This document shows, in pieces, positions 11,495 through 23,129 of a DNA stretch of 64,000 bases (within the stretch, counting starts at the first letter, position 1; the number at the start of each line of letters is the position of its first letter). Under the pieces are notes generated by a model. That model ran no database searches and was not told the origin of the DNA. It worked only from the letters and a program-made list of their open reading frames with translations. The DNA lies in NCBI GenBank assembly GCA_030762175.1, contig CM060846.1, positions 309,538,512 to 309,602,511 on the forward strand. The letters are read 5' to 3'. The DNA comes from Metallyticus violacea (taxonomy: Eukaryota > Arthropoda > Insecta > Mantodea > Metallyticidae). The position numbers and the translations under genes were made by a program.

Positions 11495-14400
11495 GACATA
11501 GGTTCTATTTTTTAATATTTGGCAAATAATCACATCTAGCAGTATATGCATTCTGTTTAATTTGTTATTCAAATGTACAATAGCGTTAGAAATAATAACT
11601 CTTTTTTAATTATTTCATTTCCTTTCCTCTTTACGCTCTTGGAAACTGTTGGCCTGTGAAAGTTTCACTTTTAATGATTGTGTTTACTGTCACCGCTTAA
11701 TAATATGTGACTGCACATATGACTTTTAATCTCGAACTAGACATAGTTATCCTACTTTAGTGCCGAAGTACGAATATTGTTTTGTGTATTTAAGATGCTC
11801 GTACACCTTCAACTCTGCATCTTTTTTACTCCAAATTGAAAACATTTTGTCGCTCCGCACAGACCATAGGTATAATTGGAATGGTTTCCCTCCTGATTAA
11901 TAAATACATTATCTGGAGTGAGATTTGGACTAGATGAATAGGAGAATATATTCTATCGGGCACCCACTTGTGTTCATTTCGGATGATCGTTTCCATCTTG
12001 TTTCTGCTCAATTAGAATGACACAGGTGATATCTGATTAATGTGCTTAATCGTATGATGCTCAGTCGACAATACAAACAGCATATACTTTCCTTTAGTTA
12101 GCGTCTTTTAAATACATTTCCTTTTATTATTTGTTAGCGACGAAGTTATTTGGGGACTCGTGGTAAGAAATGCCCAACCCGGCATTTCTTTCTTTCCCTC
12201 CTGTCTTCTTTCTTTATTATTTTTTGGGATTAAGGAAAATTAAGAGAAGAATTTAATCAAGTTAGCCACTACCATGCAACGAACCCAAAACTTCAAAATA
12301 AGAGTCTAAGACAACCTGCTTAGTCTGCCGTTATTACTACAAAAAGATGAAAACTGTTGCATTTCTAATGCACAAACATTAGCTACAGAAGACAAACATC
12401 TGAATAGGGTAGCCCTCTAAGAACAAGGACTAATAGTTTGGAACTTTTAGAAAATACAGAAAACGGGCTGATAATGAAAGTTTCGCATAATGTCCTTCAG
12501 AAAAAGATCAATGCGAATAAGGGTTCTAAAGTTCTGAAAGGGAAGAAAAAGATGAAAAAAAAAAAAAAAAAGTAAATGCTAATATATTACGGTCAATAAC
12601 GCCATGTGAATATTAGCACTTGTTTATGTTCAGTTTTTCTGCCCTGTCTGACAGTAAAGCGGCAAATGTTTGTATTACAGTATCGTAAACAGTAAATAAC
12701 GTAATTTGAGAAAAACGTGTAAACTGCAGCTTTTCGTGATTACCATTCCGGTTTTATTGTGCTCTGTTTGAAACCGTGAGCATGGAAATAACACTGCACG
12801 AACTCCATCAAATATTCCACGGTTTGCGGGGTGCATTCGAAATTGAGTCGTGTAGATCTCATAAATAAAAATGTTCTTTTATTTTCAGTTTACGACGGTG
12901 TAAAATGCTCGATTATCATTGCTAGCAAGTCTATAAGTGCTAATAAGTCGTGTAGTAGAGGTAAACATAGCGTGAACTATTTTGCTTAGTAGTTTAGTAA
13001 ACAGTTAAAACGAAGTAAAAGTAGTTAATTCTAACAAATATCAATGTGCAGCATCACTTATTATATCCGAATCAGAGCTCTAGCATAAGCTTATGTGAAC
13101 AAGTGGATATTTATTTATTTGATTTATTTGTGGATTTTTGTGCCTTGCGAAGCTTTTGTGTAAATGAGTGAAGCATTTTGCTCATGATAAATTTCAAATG
13201 CTAGGCTAAATATTCAACAATATATATATATATATATATTACCTCCTAAACTATATTAAGTATTGCCAACAGCACCAATGCAATCTACCTTATTGAACAA
13301 TACAGTACGGTTTTTAAGCTTCACAATTGTGTTTTGTAGGCTTTTCGGTCTATCAAGTGATTGTTATCTGATTTGTGTACAGCTACGGTTAAAAACAAGA
13401 GACAGCAGCTTACTTATAGTTGCCCTGTAACTCACGTAGCTTCGTATGATATACAGTAGCATAGCCGATTTTCACAGTAGTTCAGTCGATTTGAGTACAA
13501 CTGTGATGCCGTTAGTGAAATGATATAGCTTACAGAAATGTATTTTCGTTCGATATTGGAATAAGGAGCATATTGCTGGGAATGTGTTTTTAGTTACAGT
13601 TATACCGTACTGTCGTTCCCCTACGCAATAGGAGTTGGTATACACTAATATAACCCGGTTGACCTTCACAGGTTGAAGTTGATAGTTTCGCTGGTGCAGG
13701 CAATTAAGCTTTCTCAGTCGTGTTTGTCACGCAACGGAAAATGTTTCAAATGCATTTCTATAGGAAATGTGTGTTTGACTTTCTTTCTGTATTTGTATAT
13801 TGTGGAATATGCTGAGAGGGAGATATGCACTAGAACAAAGAATTATTTATAATTGTTTCGTGGAAAAAATTTTACAAGTAATTTACAACATATTCGGGGA
13901 GGATGAAATGCGGCGAGTGTCTCAGAACCTTTTCAAAAAAATTAGGCACCTGTCACAGCATAGAATAGGTACTTAGAGCATATACTGTGATGGTGAGTAC
14001 AATACTAATTTCTCTTTACCAATAGTAGATAACGCAAGAAACGAAACATGCGCGTTATGAATTCCGACCGCAGGAAATAACTTTCCTCGGCAAGGAATGA
14101 CACCGTTACGCAGTAGCTTTCCGTCGGTAAATTGATTCCCGATTGTGTAGAGAAATAGAGCCCTGTATTATAAACAACAATGTTTCTTATTGCATTCTTG
14201 AGGAAAATTTTCAAAAAAAGAATGTTAAGAGTCGCATTTAGGTTTTAGTATTTTTCGTTATTGGCCGTAATCTGTTTCTTTTCTCCATTCTGATCGTATT
14301 GGGGCATTCATAATGTTCCCAAATGCCCATAAGTATATGTAAGCGTAAGCACATTTTTCACTTTGTGCACGTTTGCTTAGCTCTTAGCAGCTATTTTTAC

Positions 14401-15440
14401 GTCTCGTTTGAAACACTTTTATGCTTCATATTCTAATTTACCGTGCATGTTCTCACCATTATTCCGTTGTATATGTATATATTTATGTAAACAAAATGTC
14501 ATTATTTCTTGTGCTGCCTATGCTATGCTTGGGGCTTTCCAATAGTTCTTTCTTTTAAACATAAAACTTCTTTTTCAGAGAATTTTAGGTGAACCTGAAT
14601 AGCAGCATCCTTTGCTCTTGCACTTAATATACCTCACCCAATAATTAATAATTAGACTCTAGAATGTTCAGTGAAGTGCACGTGGTACAAAATGAAACGT
14701 TAAGTTTGAATTTCTGCTGACTAACTCAAAGAGACATTGTAGCATAAATGCGTGCAACTGAACTGAAAACGCTTTTATATTTTGATACGGAACAATACAC
14801 CAATTTCATATCGCATACGTTGTATTTATAATGTTTTTCTACTGTAAACCTTGCGCTTGACACAGGTGTACAATAAATTACAATCAACCGCTTTACGTAC
14901 TCCAAAGCTATTCATGCACTTTTAGCGACGTTTGTTATTGAACTTTCATGCTTTACATTATAGAGAACTGGGGATAATATGTAATTACTATTACAAAATT
15001 TTCCATAGAAATAATAAGCTATCATCGTTGTTTTGGCTTAAAACATGAAAATAAAAATCCGAAACTGTAATCATTTAAGTTATTTAACTTAATTGTTTTC
15101 ATATCAAAATATTGCTATTTATTAAAGTTGTTCTCCAGAACTACAATCAAACTTCAGCTTTCAGAAATTATTTTTTTAGCATTATATATATATATATATA
15201 TATCTTATGTGAACAATTGTTCAAAAAATTAAAAGCATTGATTCTCTTTATGATATTAGAATGCCTCTGGCTGTTCATTCTTTTGACATCGTTAGGCTAG
15301 TACGGCACTACATAAAAACTTCATCGTAGTTATTCATATATAAATTATTTTTCAGGATTCCATGCTATTTAGGAAACTTCTTTGCTTTGTCTTCATAAGG
15401 TACAGGCTTATATGTCAGACTGCGGTAGCGCAGGAGTAGT
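11495..15440. other. AT-rich DNA with simple repeats only
   Basis: No gene is recognised. Simple tracts are poly-A near 12556-12571, (TA)n at about 13221-13240 and (AT)n at about 15181-15203. A 10-bp perfect inverted repeat (AAGAAATGCC, six-base loop) lies at 12165-12190. All reading frames are short. Confidence 0.5.
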
Positions 15441-15444
15441 AACT

Positions 15445-15705
15445 GATTGATTGTGACCAACATAGCACATTTTGAAATAATTCCTGAAGGTCGAACTGTC
15501 AATAAGCAGTCTTATTGTGCAAGGTATTTTCGTGACCGGTCACTTCAGGTGAGCAAATTCTGTTCCTTTATCATCCGCCGTGTTCTCCATGATCTTGCTC
15601 CAGTTGATTACTACCTGATTTCGAAAGATAAAAATTGCTCAAGGGGCGGAAGATCGCTTCGGCAGAAAACGTGAAGAGATAAGCGACGTGTGTTTTGCGG
15701 AAGGT
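15445..15705 (+). pseudogene. Mariner transposase relic with catalytic-core deletion
   Basis: The plus-strand frame reads HFEIIPEGRTVNKQSYCAR, which closely resembles the mariner motif after the first aspartate (FEFIPxGxTVNxxxY). It then passes within about 25 residues to VLHDLAPVDYYLISKDKNC, which corresponds to the third-aspartate motif PDLAPxDYxLFPxLK, and to GRSLRQK. The part with the second aspartate (DNAxxH) and its surroundings, about 50 residues in a normal protein, is missing or unrecognisable. No terminal repeats were found. It is a dead fragment. Confidence 0.65.
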
Positions 15706-15709
15706 AACC

Positions 15710-16110
15710 AAAATTGTGCTGTAGGACTGTTACAAAATGGTAACTGTGCCACTGCCCAAGGAACTGACTTTGAAAGTGATGGTGTGTAAAATGTTCATTT
15801 AAATTTCTCTATAATATACATCCATGCATCCTTATAGGGAACCAGCTCTCAAAGCTAATCTTTCATTATCCAGGTGGGCATTGCCTGCTGAAAAAAATAT
15901 TTCGACAAAATTCCATTAGAATTAGAAATGTTATGGATTTAAATGTCCAGCACAATAATCCGTCAAAATCCCAAATAAATCTTTGCTGCAGTAGAGCTTT
16001 GCTTATGTTCATTTTGAATATGTTCTATGTAGCGTTGAAACTCCATTTTACATATCTTGCTCAAAACAATATTTCTGTTTAACAGCTACATGGGGTTATT
16101 AATGTAACTG
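15710..16110. other. AT-rich spacer
   Basis: Nothing recognised between the mariner relic and the fold-back element. Confidence 0.5.
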
Positions 16111-16116
16111 ATTATA

Positions 16117-16650
16117 CTCGGTGTAACAATAAACTTTCAGGACACATTCCCCACACTCAGAAGAAGAAATATGTTATATGAACATGGGTCCGGAAACGCT
16201 TTATTTCCATGTTAGAACTCATTTTCTACACCTCTTCTTCATAGTACATTAACCATAGTAAACACACAGGAACAGAACGTACCAGCACACCATACTAAAC
16301 TCTTTCTTGCATGAAATGTTCAAAATGCCCTTCACTAGCATTGATACATGCCTCAACATTACCTTCGTTCAAATGGAATTCAGAACACTGACAAAGAATT
16401 ACAACTCAATCAGACTTAACCAAGAGGGCATTTTGAATTTTTCGTGTGAGAAAGAGTTTCATGTGGTGTGCTGATACGTTCTGTTCCTGTGTGTTTACCA
16501 TGGTTAATGTACTATGAAGAGTTATAGAAAAAGAGTTCTAACATGGAAATAAAGCGTTTCTGGACCCATGTCCATACAAAATACATTTCATCTTTTTATG
16601 CATGAGGGATGTGTTCTGAAAGTTTGGCCGTACTTTATTGTTACATCTCG
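16117..16650. mobile_element. Fold-back element (MITE-like) with long inverted arms
   Basis: The left arm (16117-16331) and right arm (16424-16650) are inverted copies of each other, with about 92 bp between them. Shared blocks include TGTAACAATAAA at both ends, ACTTTCAG, GAAACGCTTTATTTCCATG, AGTACATTAACCATRGTAAA, CACACAGGAACAGAACGTA and CAAAATGCCCT. The left arm lacks about 10 bp present in the right arm just inside the end. TA flanks both termini (16115-16116 and 16651-16652), the target duplication typical of Tc1/mariner-type elements. There is no coding capacity. It is probably a non-autonomous derivative moved by an unidentified transposase. Confidence 0.85.
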
Positions 16651-16659
16651 TATATTATA

Positions 16660-17330
16660 TTCAATGTTGAATTTCAACGGTTATTTAACGATTTTAACAA
16701 AAAAAAATGGAACAGATTGTTAAACAGAACTAGAAATTTTCCTGTTAATCTGACATAAGACAGCTTGTTGTAATAGTATAAAAATATTTAAAATGCCTCA
16801 CTATGATCTGGCATTCAAAATAGACATGAATAATTTACCCAGCTATCAATTACTATTCTGAAACATTACAAAATTTAAAAGAATATTTTTCTAAATGCAA
16901 AATGTATCAAATCATTTTCGGAAGTCTTTAGTTAATGAGGATTAACTTTTATTCTCATCATGCACGGGTGCTTCTGAGATTCAGCATCCGTTTATCTTTT
17001 TTACTTGAAAATATTTTTCACCGCAAAGCACAAGCATAAAATTTTGATTTCATTTCTTGAAATATTTCCACGACAGTTAGGGTCTATAATTTTTCTGCTC
17101 GAAATAGTATAAAACTTTCAGGGAACCTACCCCCCGCCCTAGGTCTTGGTGGGTCAGCTGTGCTTGGATCAAACTGCGCCAGCATCCATTACATGTAGCC
17201 ACTATCTAAATCAGACTAGAGAGTAAATGCAGGGTTGAGTTTTCCGTTTCTGCCATTTTTACGACATTTGAGCGTTTACTGTCATTGGGAGTGCGAATAT
17301 GGCTCTACGCAGCCATACTAGATCTGTCAC
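16660..17330. other. AT-rich spacer
   Basis: No recognised feature. Confidence 0.5.
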
Positions 17331-17335
17331 TGGAA

Positions 17336-17530
17336 TTACAGTAGGCGGCTATATTCTCTGTTACCATTGCAGGTTGTGACAATGCAGTCCATCTCTTGAA
17401 CGATTTTTTTTTTTAATGTTTCAGTCGTAAATTTTATCTGAGTTGATGATTTTTTCATACGAGCTCGTAAATCATTACAGCTGTCCACTAACTCGTAAGG
17501 CAGCTCGCTCTGATGCTGAAACATTGAAAA
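17336..17530 (-). pseudogene. Transposase C-terminal fragment (IS630/mariner type)
   Basis: The minus-strand frame reads ELPYELVDSCNDLRARM and then TTETLKKKIVQEMDCIVTTC with NGNREYSRLL before the stop. The layout (LxxLxxRI, then TxExLxxxxxExxxRLxxCxxTNGxHIExL) matches the C-terminal tail of insect IS630-type transposases as I know them. The catalytic motifs are not visible upstream. The assignment rests on this pattern alone, so it is moderate. Confidence 0.45.
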
Positions 17531-17534
17531 CCCT

Positions 17535-18850
17535 TCTGTAAAATTAATTTCTGTTTTACTCTAATGTGCGCCAGTAGCTTGCGGATAAAATACATTTTGG
17601 TCATAGGCGCAAGAGAGGATTTATCACATAAAATGCAGTTGGCTCGCCGCATAAAACTTATTACTTTTTGTTATGTCAAATTCGTACCTCTGTTACCTCT
17701 GTAACAAAACTCATCTTGTCTGTTGTATACCGTGTGCTGGTGTAAAGGCAGTTTTATGAAGTGGACAAGGTTGCCCGCTTCTTCCAGCACTGTTGTATAT
17801 AAGCTATACTCTATTAGACAGAAAACAACGAATTTATTAGAGAAGATGAAAATATTTAATATACAAGAAAGAATTCATAAATTACAAATAACTGCTGTCA
17901 CCAAACTACAAAGAGTGAGTTGCAGATGAATTGACGCAATTCCTTGACTGGAAATGGGACTATGGTCTAATAATGAATAAGAAGAATTAAGTTTTAGTAT
18001 GCACGCTTAAAGTTGATTCCTTTTTCAATATTTGCACGCAAACTGTTTTATGCATAAGCTAATTCACAATGTGATATCTAGTGATGGAACGCGCGAGTAT
18101 GTCACCATGCTCGCGAAGTTGACTTAGCATCAATCATACAGTGTAGCTGAACCTGATTTCTGCCTGTCTTTCCATTTATAAATAACATAAGTTTTCTTCA
18201 TTGCAGCCAAAAGCTTTAATCCCTTTCTTCTGTACCCTACCTTACACTAAGCTTATTCCAATATGTTATTTCCCAAGAAATTGTTTTATAACTATTGGTA
18301 GTACAGTTTACACTGTAGATGAAGCAACTGTAGCATATAAGCACCAAACAAAAATACTTTTTAATAACCACAACATCAAAAATTAAAACACTTGAAAACA
18401 CGAAAAGACGACCAGTGCAACTTAAGTTAATTATTAACAAAGAAAAAAGAAAATATTTCAATTATAAAAAGAATCATAGTATAGAAGAGTTAAAGTTTAA
18501 TAATAATTCATTAATTTGATCACTTAATTATTTGGGATAAATTTCATTTGACAACAACACAACATTGAAAATAGAATTGCATTTTTGATAAGCCTATTAG
18601 CATCCATGAAGCAACAATAAGACAGTTATAATGTTAATTTGTAAAATATTTGAAATTTACATTGAGTGGGTGTTATGTACGATGGAACAAACCAAAATAC
18701 CCTCAAGTGAAACAGATCAACTCAAAATAAACAAAAGAAGGAGCCGAGATTGGATCGGATGATGACGTGGAAAAAGATATGAAATGTGCATTTGGAAAGT
18801 TGTAATACAGAGTAGAATGAAATAGTATTGGTTGAGAAGATCAAAACGTT
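17535..18850. other. AT-rich DNA, nothing recognised
   Basis: Frames of up to 74 codons (for example 17723-17929 + and 18237-18461 -) match no known family. Confidence 0.5.
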
Positions 18851-18867
18851 TAAAATTTAGCATTTGA

Positions 18868-19140
18868 GGAGTGTATTGTGCCCGTTTTTACTATTGAGGC
18901 ACCACAGGCGATGGACACTGATGATACATGAAATGAAATGATATATTGGGAAAGGATATTTTTTAAAGAAGGAAGCGATCCAGGCCTAAGTTTAGGGTAC
19001 CTTCCGGCATTTTCCATTTATGAGGACTGAGGAAAAACTGGAGAAATCTTCAGTCAGGGAAGACGGTCCTGGTGGGATTCGAACCTCAGACCTCCCGCTA
19101 ACGAGTCCGCGCCTTAACGGCCACGGCCACTCGTGGCGGT
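18868..19140 (-). mobile_element. SINE family A copy A3
   Basis: This is a near full-length copy in reverse orientation. It contains the reversed tail (GCCCGTTTTTACTATTGAGG), the body (GATGATACATGAAATGAAATG) and the reversed tRNA-like head with GGGATTCGAACC (B-box) near 19075. It ends CCACTCGTGGCGGT at 19140. An imperfect duplication flanks it, AAAATTTAGCATTTGA at 18852-18867 against AAAAATTAGCATTGAA at 19141-19156, consistent with retrotransposition followed by decay. Confidence 0.9.
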
Positions 19141-19159
19141 AAAAATTAGCATTGAAATG

Positions 19160-21515
19160 CATCAGAAAGAATAAACGATAATAAAAAAATAATTTTTCAA
19201 ATCATAAAATAAAGTAATAAAAACTCAGAAGTATTTCACGATTGAATTGATTGTTTTTCTTACTGAACCCTTCCTCAGCCACTGAAGTGCATTTTCATTT
19301 GGAATGATGGGGCAGAAATGATCAATATAATTCTTCGTAAATGTCACCTAGCTAGAAAATACTTGAACTTACCGTCAGCCTTGCTCTTCCCCTACCTAAT
19401 GGAAAAAGCTATTTGTTTAATTCTCTTTATTATGTAATAATTAGAGTAATAGTAAATATAGAAATAATAAAAGCAATAAGATCGTGCCATATTCGCCTTC
19501 TCTTCGCTTTTATTGCATTAACATGTGACTGGTACATTTTTGCAATGTGCATTGCCAATCAATTAATTTTAAGTACATTGTTTAATCGAAATGGCAAAAT
19601 TAGATATAAATGCGCGTTGACTTAGTGTAAAGTTGAGTAAAATAAAGCTGTGAATATAATTTCAAAATATGTAGAACTGCAAAGAAAGCAAATCGCTATA
19701 TCTGTGGAAGAGGGCTGAACATTTTAACGTTTAAAAATAATAATTCGAACTATTTGCTACTTTCATGACTATGCGCAAAGCTTAAGGAATGAACTTTAAA
19801 GAAAAGCGAAGAAGGTGCTTGCATTCTCTAAGAATATTTCAAAAGAGCATGGGACGAACTCAAGTACTGTGGTGAGTAATTATTAAGATGCACTTATTGG
19901 CATTCTTATGAAAACGATGATTTACAATTACGAACATTCAAATATATAGTTGAGATAAAATAAGCCTCATTTGCTACAAGAGTGGAAGAATTTATTAACG
20001 ATATATTTAAGGTTTTGAACTCGATAGAGAACCTAACGTACAGAATAAAAGAATCGATTCAGGGAGAAACAATCCTTCTTCTAATTTTAAGTGTTTTATC
20101 ACATTGGTAAACTATTTTATCCTTACACTGGCATCAGAAACATGGAACTACATATACCCAAAGACAAATAAATTAATGAATAATAACAGACTCTCGAATC
20201 GTTAATTAGTCTTAAGTTCTGTTTGGCTCAGCGAATGATACATTTCTGCGCGGCAGTCTCACAGCCTGTAGTCTCCTTCTATCATCATCGGTCACATCGA
20301 GTCCTTAAATGTCCAATGTACACGTATGCTGATGGTCGAACTGTGAAAAGCAGATGTGTAGCAATGAGAACTATCGAAGCTCTAATCCTACCCATGCGTA
20401 AATTATTTTATTTGTTATTTTTGCAAGTAACGTTAATTTTTAATATATCCATGATATAACTATGAATTGAAAATACTTATTTCAATTTTAAGGCGTTTAT
20501 GTACAAACAAAAGAACAGAAAGTATTTTTTCTTTTCAAAATAATTAAGGAATAAGTAATTCCTTTTAAGTGAAATAAACACAATTTAAAATTTCAATTTA
20601 GAATATTTATTGTGTCCTTTATTTAAAAAAGGAATATTATTAATTAATTTATGTATTTGTGTTTAAGCATAAATGTCTTAAAATTAAACATTCGTTTTCC
20701 ATTATAATATGTATTATTACAGTATACTAAACATTAACTTTACTTGAAAAAACTACAAATAAATCATTCAAGCATAACGGGGAATTTGAAAGTAGGTAGT
20801 TCTCATTACTAAACCAGTACATTTGTTCATTCAGCAACCAGAACACAATTCCTGTTTATGGTACAACTTCAACCAGAACTGAAAGCGGCGTTAGCGAAAG
20901 CTTTTGATGTTGTCCGAATCGGTGATGACTTCTGTGTATTTTTTTAAGCGTGTGCATTTTTATTTTAACACGAATTAAAATTTGCTTAGAGACTTTCCCA
21001 GCAGAACTCTCATTCAAGGTGTATTTTAGAGAAAGTCAAGAATGTTTATAGATTCCCTCCTTGAAATTCGTGATACAAGCGAATTTGAAGCTAGTAAACA
21101 GAATGAAGCTGTGAATATTTAAGATAAAAATGAGGTCAGTAAAAAGTATGAGTGAACTCCATGGATTTCCTCATCATTAATTACATTCATTCAATGGCAT
21201 AAGTTAAGACGTTAAACTTCCATAAAATGAATAAGAAGAACAAAGACAAAAGTGAAAATTCCTCATCATATTTTCCCCACTAACAAAGGAAGAAGAAAAA
21301 CTGTTAAACTCACGAAGTTCATTGCCAACAAACTTTTCCAAAAGTAGAAATTTTGTTTGACACAGACGCCAATGAGCAGTAATTGACAATGACAAAGAGA
21401 CAAACGATGTGTTTGGATGTCTTGAACGTTACACTGAATTTAAGATGCAAGGCGTTAACAGTGTCAGATACAGTGATTACCAATAATGACTCTATTTACA
21501 TAATATATAAACTGG
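19160..21515. other. AT-rich DNA, nothing recognised
   Basis: Frames of up to 78 codons (20223-20459 +) show no family pattern. No SINE or transposase similarity was seen. Confidence 0.5.
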
Positions 21516-21533
21516 ATTTCTCCTACCCTTGAG

Positions 21534-21823
21534 TCGGTCCTGGTGGTGTAGTGGTTACCATACTTGCCTCCTACACCCAAATCGCGGGTTCGAACCCGGC
21601 CAGGATCGATGGATTTTTTCGGGGCGCAAAAATCCTTCCCTTTCTTCGGAAGGGAAGTAAAGCCGTGGGTCCCGTGTCGTACATTTACGGCGCGATAAAG
21701 AACCTCAAGCCTGAAAGAGAGGGCTCTGAGCAAAATTTGTCGGCCGTTTCACGCCCTGAGTTGAATGGGACGCTGATGACCTGAGCTGTTAAAGAGCGTC
21801 CATAAATAAATCAATCCAACAAA
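21534..21823 (+). mobile_element. SINE family B copy B2, full length
   Basis: This is the clearest family-B copy. The head TCCTGGTGGTGTAGTGGTTA (A-box) and GCGGGTTCGAACCCGGCC (B-box) form a tRNA-like unit with TGCCTCCTA where an anticodon arm would be. This resembles tRNA-Arg(CCT), but the origin is uncertain. The body contains GGAAGGGAAGTAAAGCCGTGG and CGGCCGTTTCACGCCCTGAG. The tail is GATGACCTGAGCTGTTAAAG, then AGCGTCCATAAATAA. An exact 13-bp duplication TCCTACCCTTGAG lies at 21521-21533 and 21824-21836. Clean duplications suggest a relatively young insertion. Confidence 0.92.
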
Positions 21824-22105
21824 TCCTACCCTTGAGAAGGTAGTTGTATTCTGTAGTTTCTATGCCCAATATGTAGAAGCAAACGAAAAGTGATACAGAA
21901 ATTACTGTCCATATTCATTTTTAGGATTATCCAAATTTACAACAGAATAATTTCCCCTATACGAGATATTCATCAGCGTTAGCCAATTGGGAAAGAAGGG
22001 AGGAGAACATGAATGAAAGAAGAGACATTAAGAGCAGTGCCGCAAAGCTGAATATTGAATATCAATATTTATTTCGCTAAGCAAGAGATAAATTACCCTA
22101 TTAAA

Positions 22106-22497
22106 ACCGCGGTAGCTCAGGCGGTAACGTTTCGGAGATCCCGAATTCAAATCCCTTGGGGCGGACCACTCTGAACATTTTTTTTCCTGGTCACTTACGC
22201 AAATTCTGTGATGTATAATTAAATTTCGTGAATTTTTGGCTCTCCTATTTCATTTAATTTTTATTCCCTTGGTTTGTTGCAGGGTCGAAATAGCGAGGTG
22301 GACTGGCGCAGTGAGATGGTAGCTTGTGTTTTTGAAAGATTTCTGCCCCGGCGTCTGGAATAAGCGAACTTTCCCAGGGGCCCGTACAAACTTGAAACTT
22401 ATCAGGAACCCAATGTCACCCTCACCTCATACCTTCCTCTCGGAGGTGCACCCATTGGGAGCGTAGGCACAATGGGCCAGCCGTATCCGCCGTTCAA
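22106..22497 (+). repeat. Possible third tRNA-headed SINE (family C)
   Basis: The stretch begins CCGCGGTAGCTCAGGCGGTAA, a good A-box, and continues to GAATTCAAATCCC, a B-box variant, closing with GGGGCGG. The head is about 60 bp and lacks part of the anticodon arm. The following 330 bp differ from families A and B and are GC-richer toward the end. Bases 22458-22472 (GGAGCGTAGGCACAA) recur at 11-25. No tail, duplication or second full copy was seen, so the 3' border is a guess. Confidence 0.45.
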
Positions 22498-22814
22498 GTA
22501 ATACAAATTAGCTTTCTTAGAGCAAGTCTGTATACATGATATAGTTAATTTAAAGCTTATCAATTATAGCATACATAAAATACTTGAATATTTTATCGAA
22601 ATTATAAAATAACACATTTAAATAGATTTTATCTCTTTGTGGCCAGATGGAACTTAAAATTTTCAACCAAACTTATGCTCCTAGTTAACGGTTAAATTTA
22701 TCAAAATATTGATTTTAAAAATAACTTTCTGAATGTTGAGTAAAACTGATGTTCATCAACCAGTATTCCTGGTGACGTCACCCACGGTAGCCTCTCCCGC
22801 AATGACGATAAGAC

Positions 22815-23122
22815 CCTTTTTTAATAGTGTTTAACGCCCGTTTTTACTACTGGGGCACCACAGGCGGTGGTTTTTTAAGGAAGGAAACGTTCCAGGCCTA
22901 AGTTTAGGGTACCTCCCCGGCATTTTGCATTCATGAGGACTGAGGAAAACCTGGAAAAACCTTAATAACGGAAGACGGTCTAGGAAGGATTTGAACCCCG
23001 CACCTCCCGCTCACCGCCTGTGGTGCCTCAGTAGTAAAAACGGGCGTTAAACACTACCCAAAAAAAAAAAAACCTCCCGCTCACGAGTCCGCGCCTTAAC
23101 GACCTCGGCCATCCCTGGCGGT
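22815..23122 (-). mobile_element. SINE family A copy A4, interrupted by a tail-only insertion
   Basis: The reversed tail (GTTTAACGCCCGTTTTTACT) is near 22830, followed by an internally deleted body: the stretch with GATGATACATGAGATG is missing. The reversed head ends CATCCCTGGCGGTG near 23122. The B-box region is near 22990. The head is split at 23014 by a 57-bp insertion of a SINE A 3' end in the opposite orientation. Confidence 0.88.
23015..23071 (+). mobile_element. Tail-only SINE A insertion T1
   Basis: The insert starts CGCCTGTGGTGCCTCAGTAG, ends GGGCGTTAAACACTACCC and carries a poly-A run. It is flanked by an exact 13-bp duplication, ACCTCCCGCTCAC (23002-23014 and 23072-23084). Only the last 45 bp or so of family A plus the tail are present. 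This fits reverse transcription that stopped very early, or insertion of a LINE end that shares this tail. Confidence 0.9.
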
Positions 23123-23129
23123 GCCGGGA

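Noticed and set aside
12165..12190. 10-bp perfect inverted repeat
   Set aside because: Short hairpins of this size are expected by chance in 64 kb; no repeat or transposon context.
21534..21606. tRNA-like sequence in SINE B2
   Set aside because: It folds only partly as a tRNA and is bounded by a SINE body and target duplications; it is a SINE head, not a tRNA gene.
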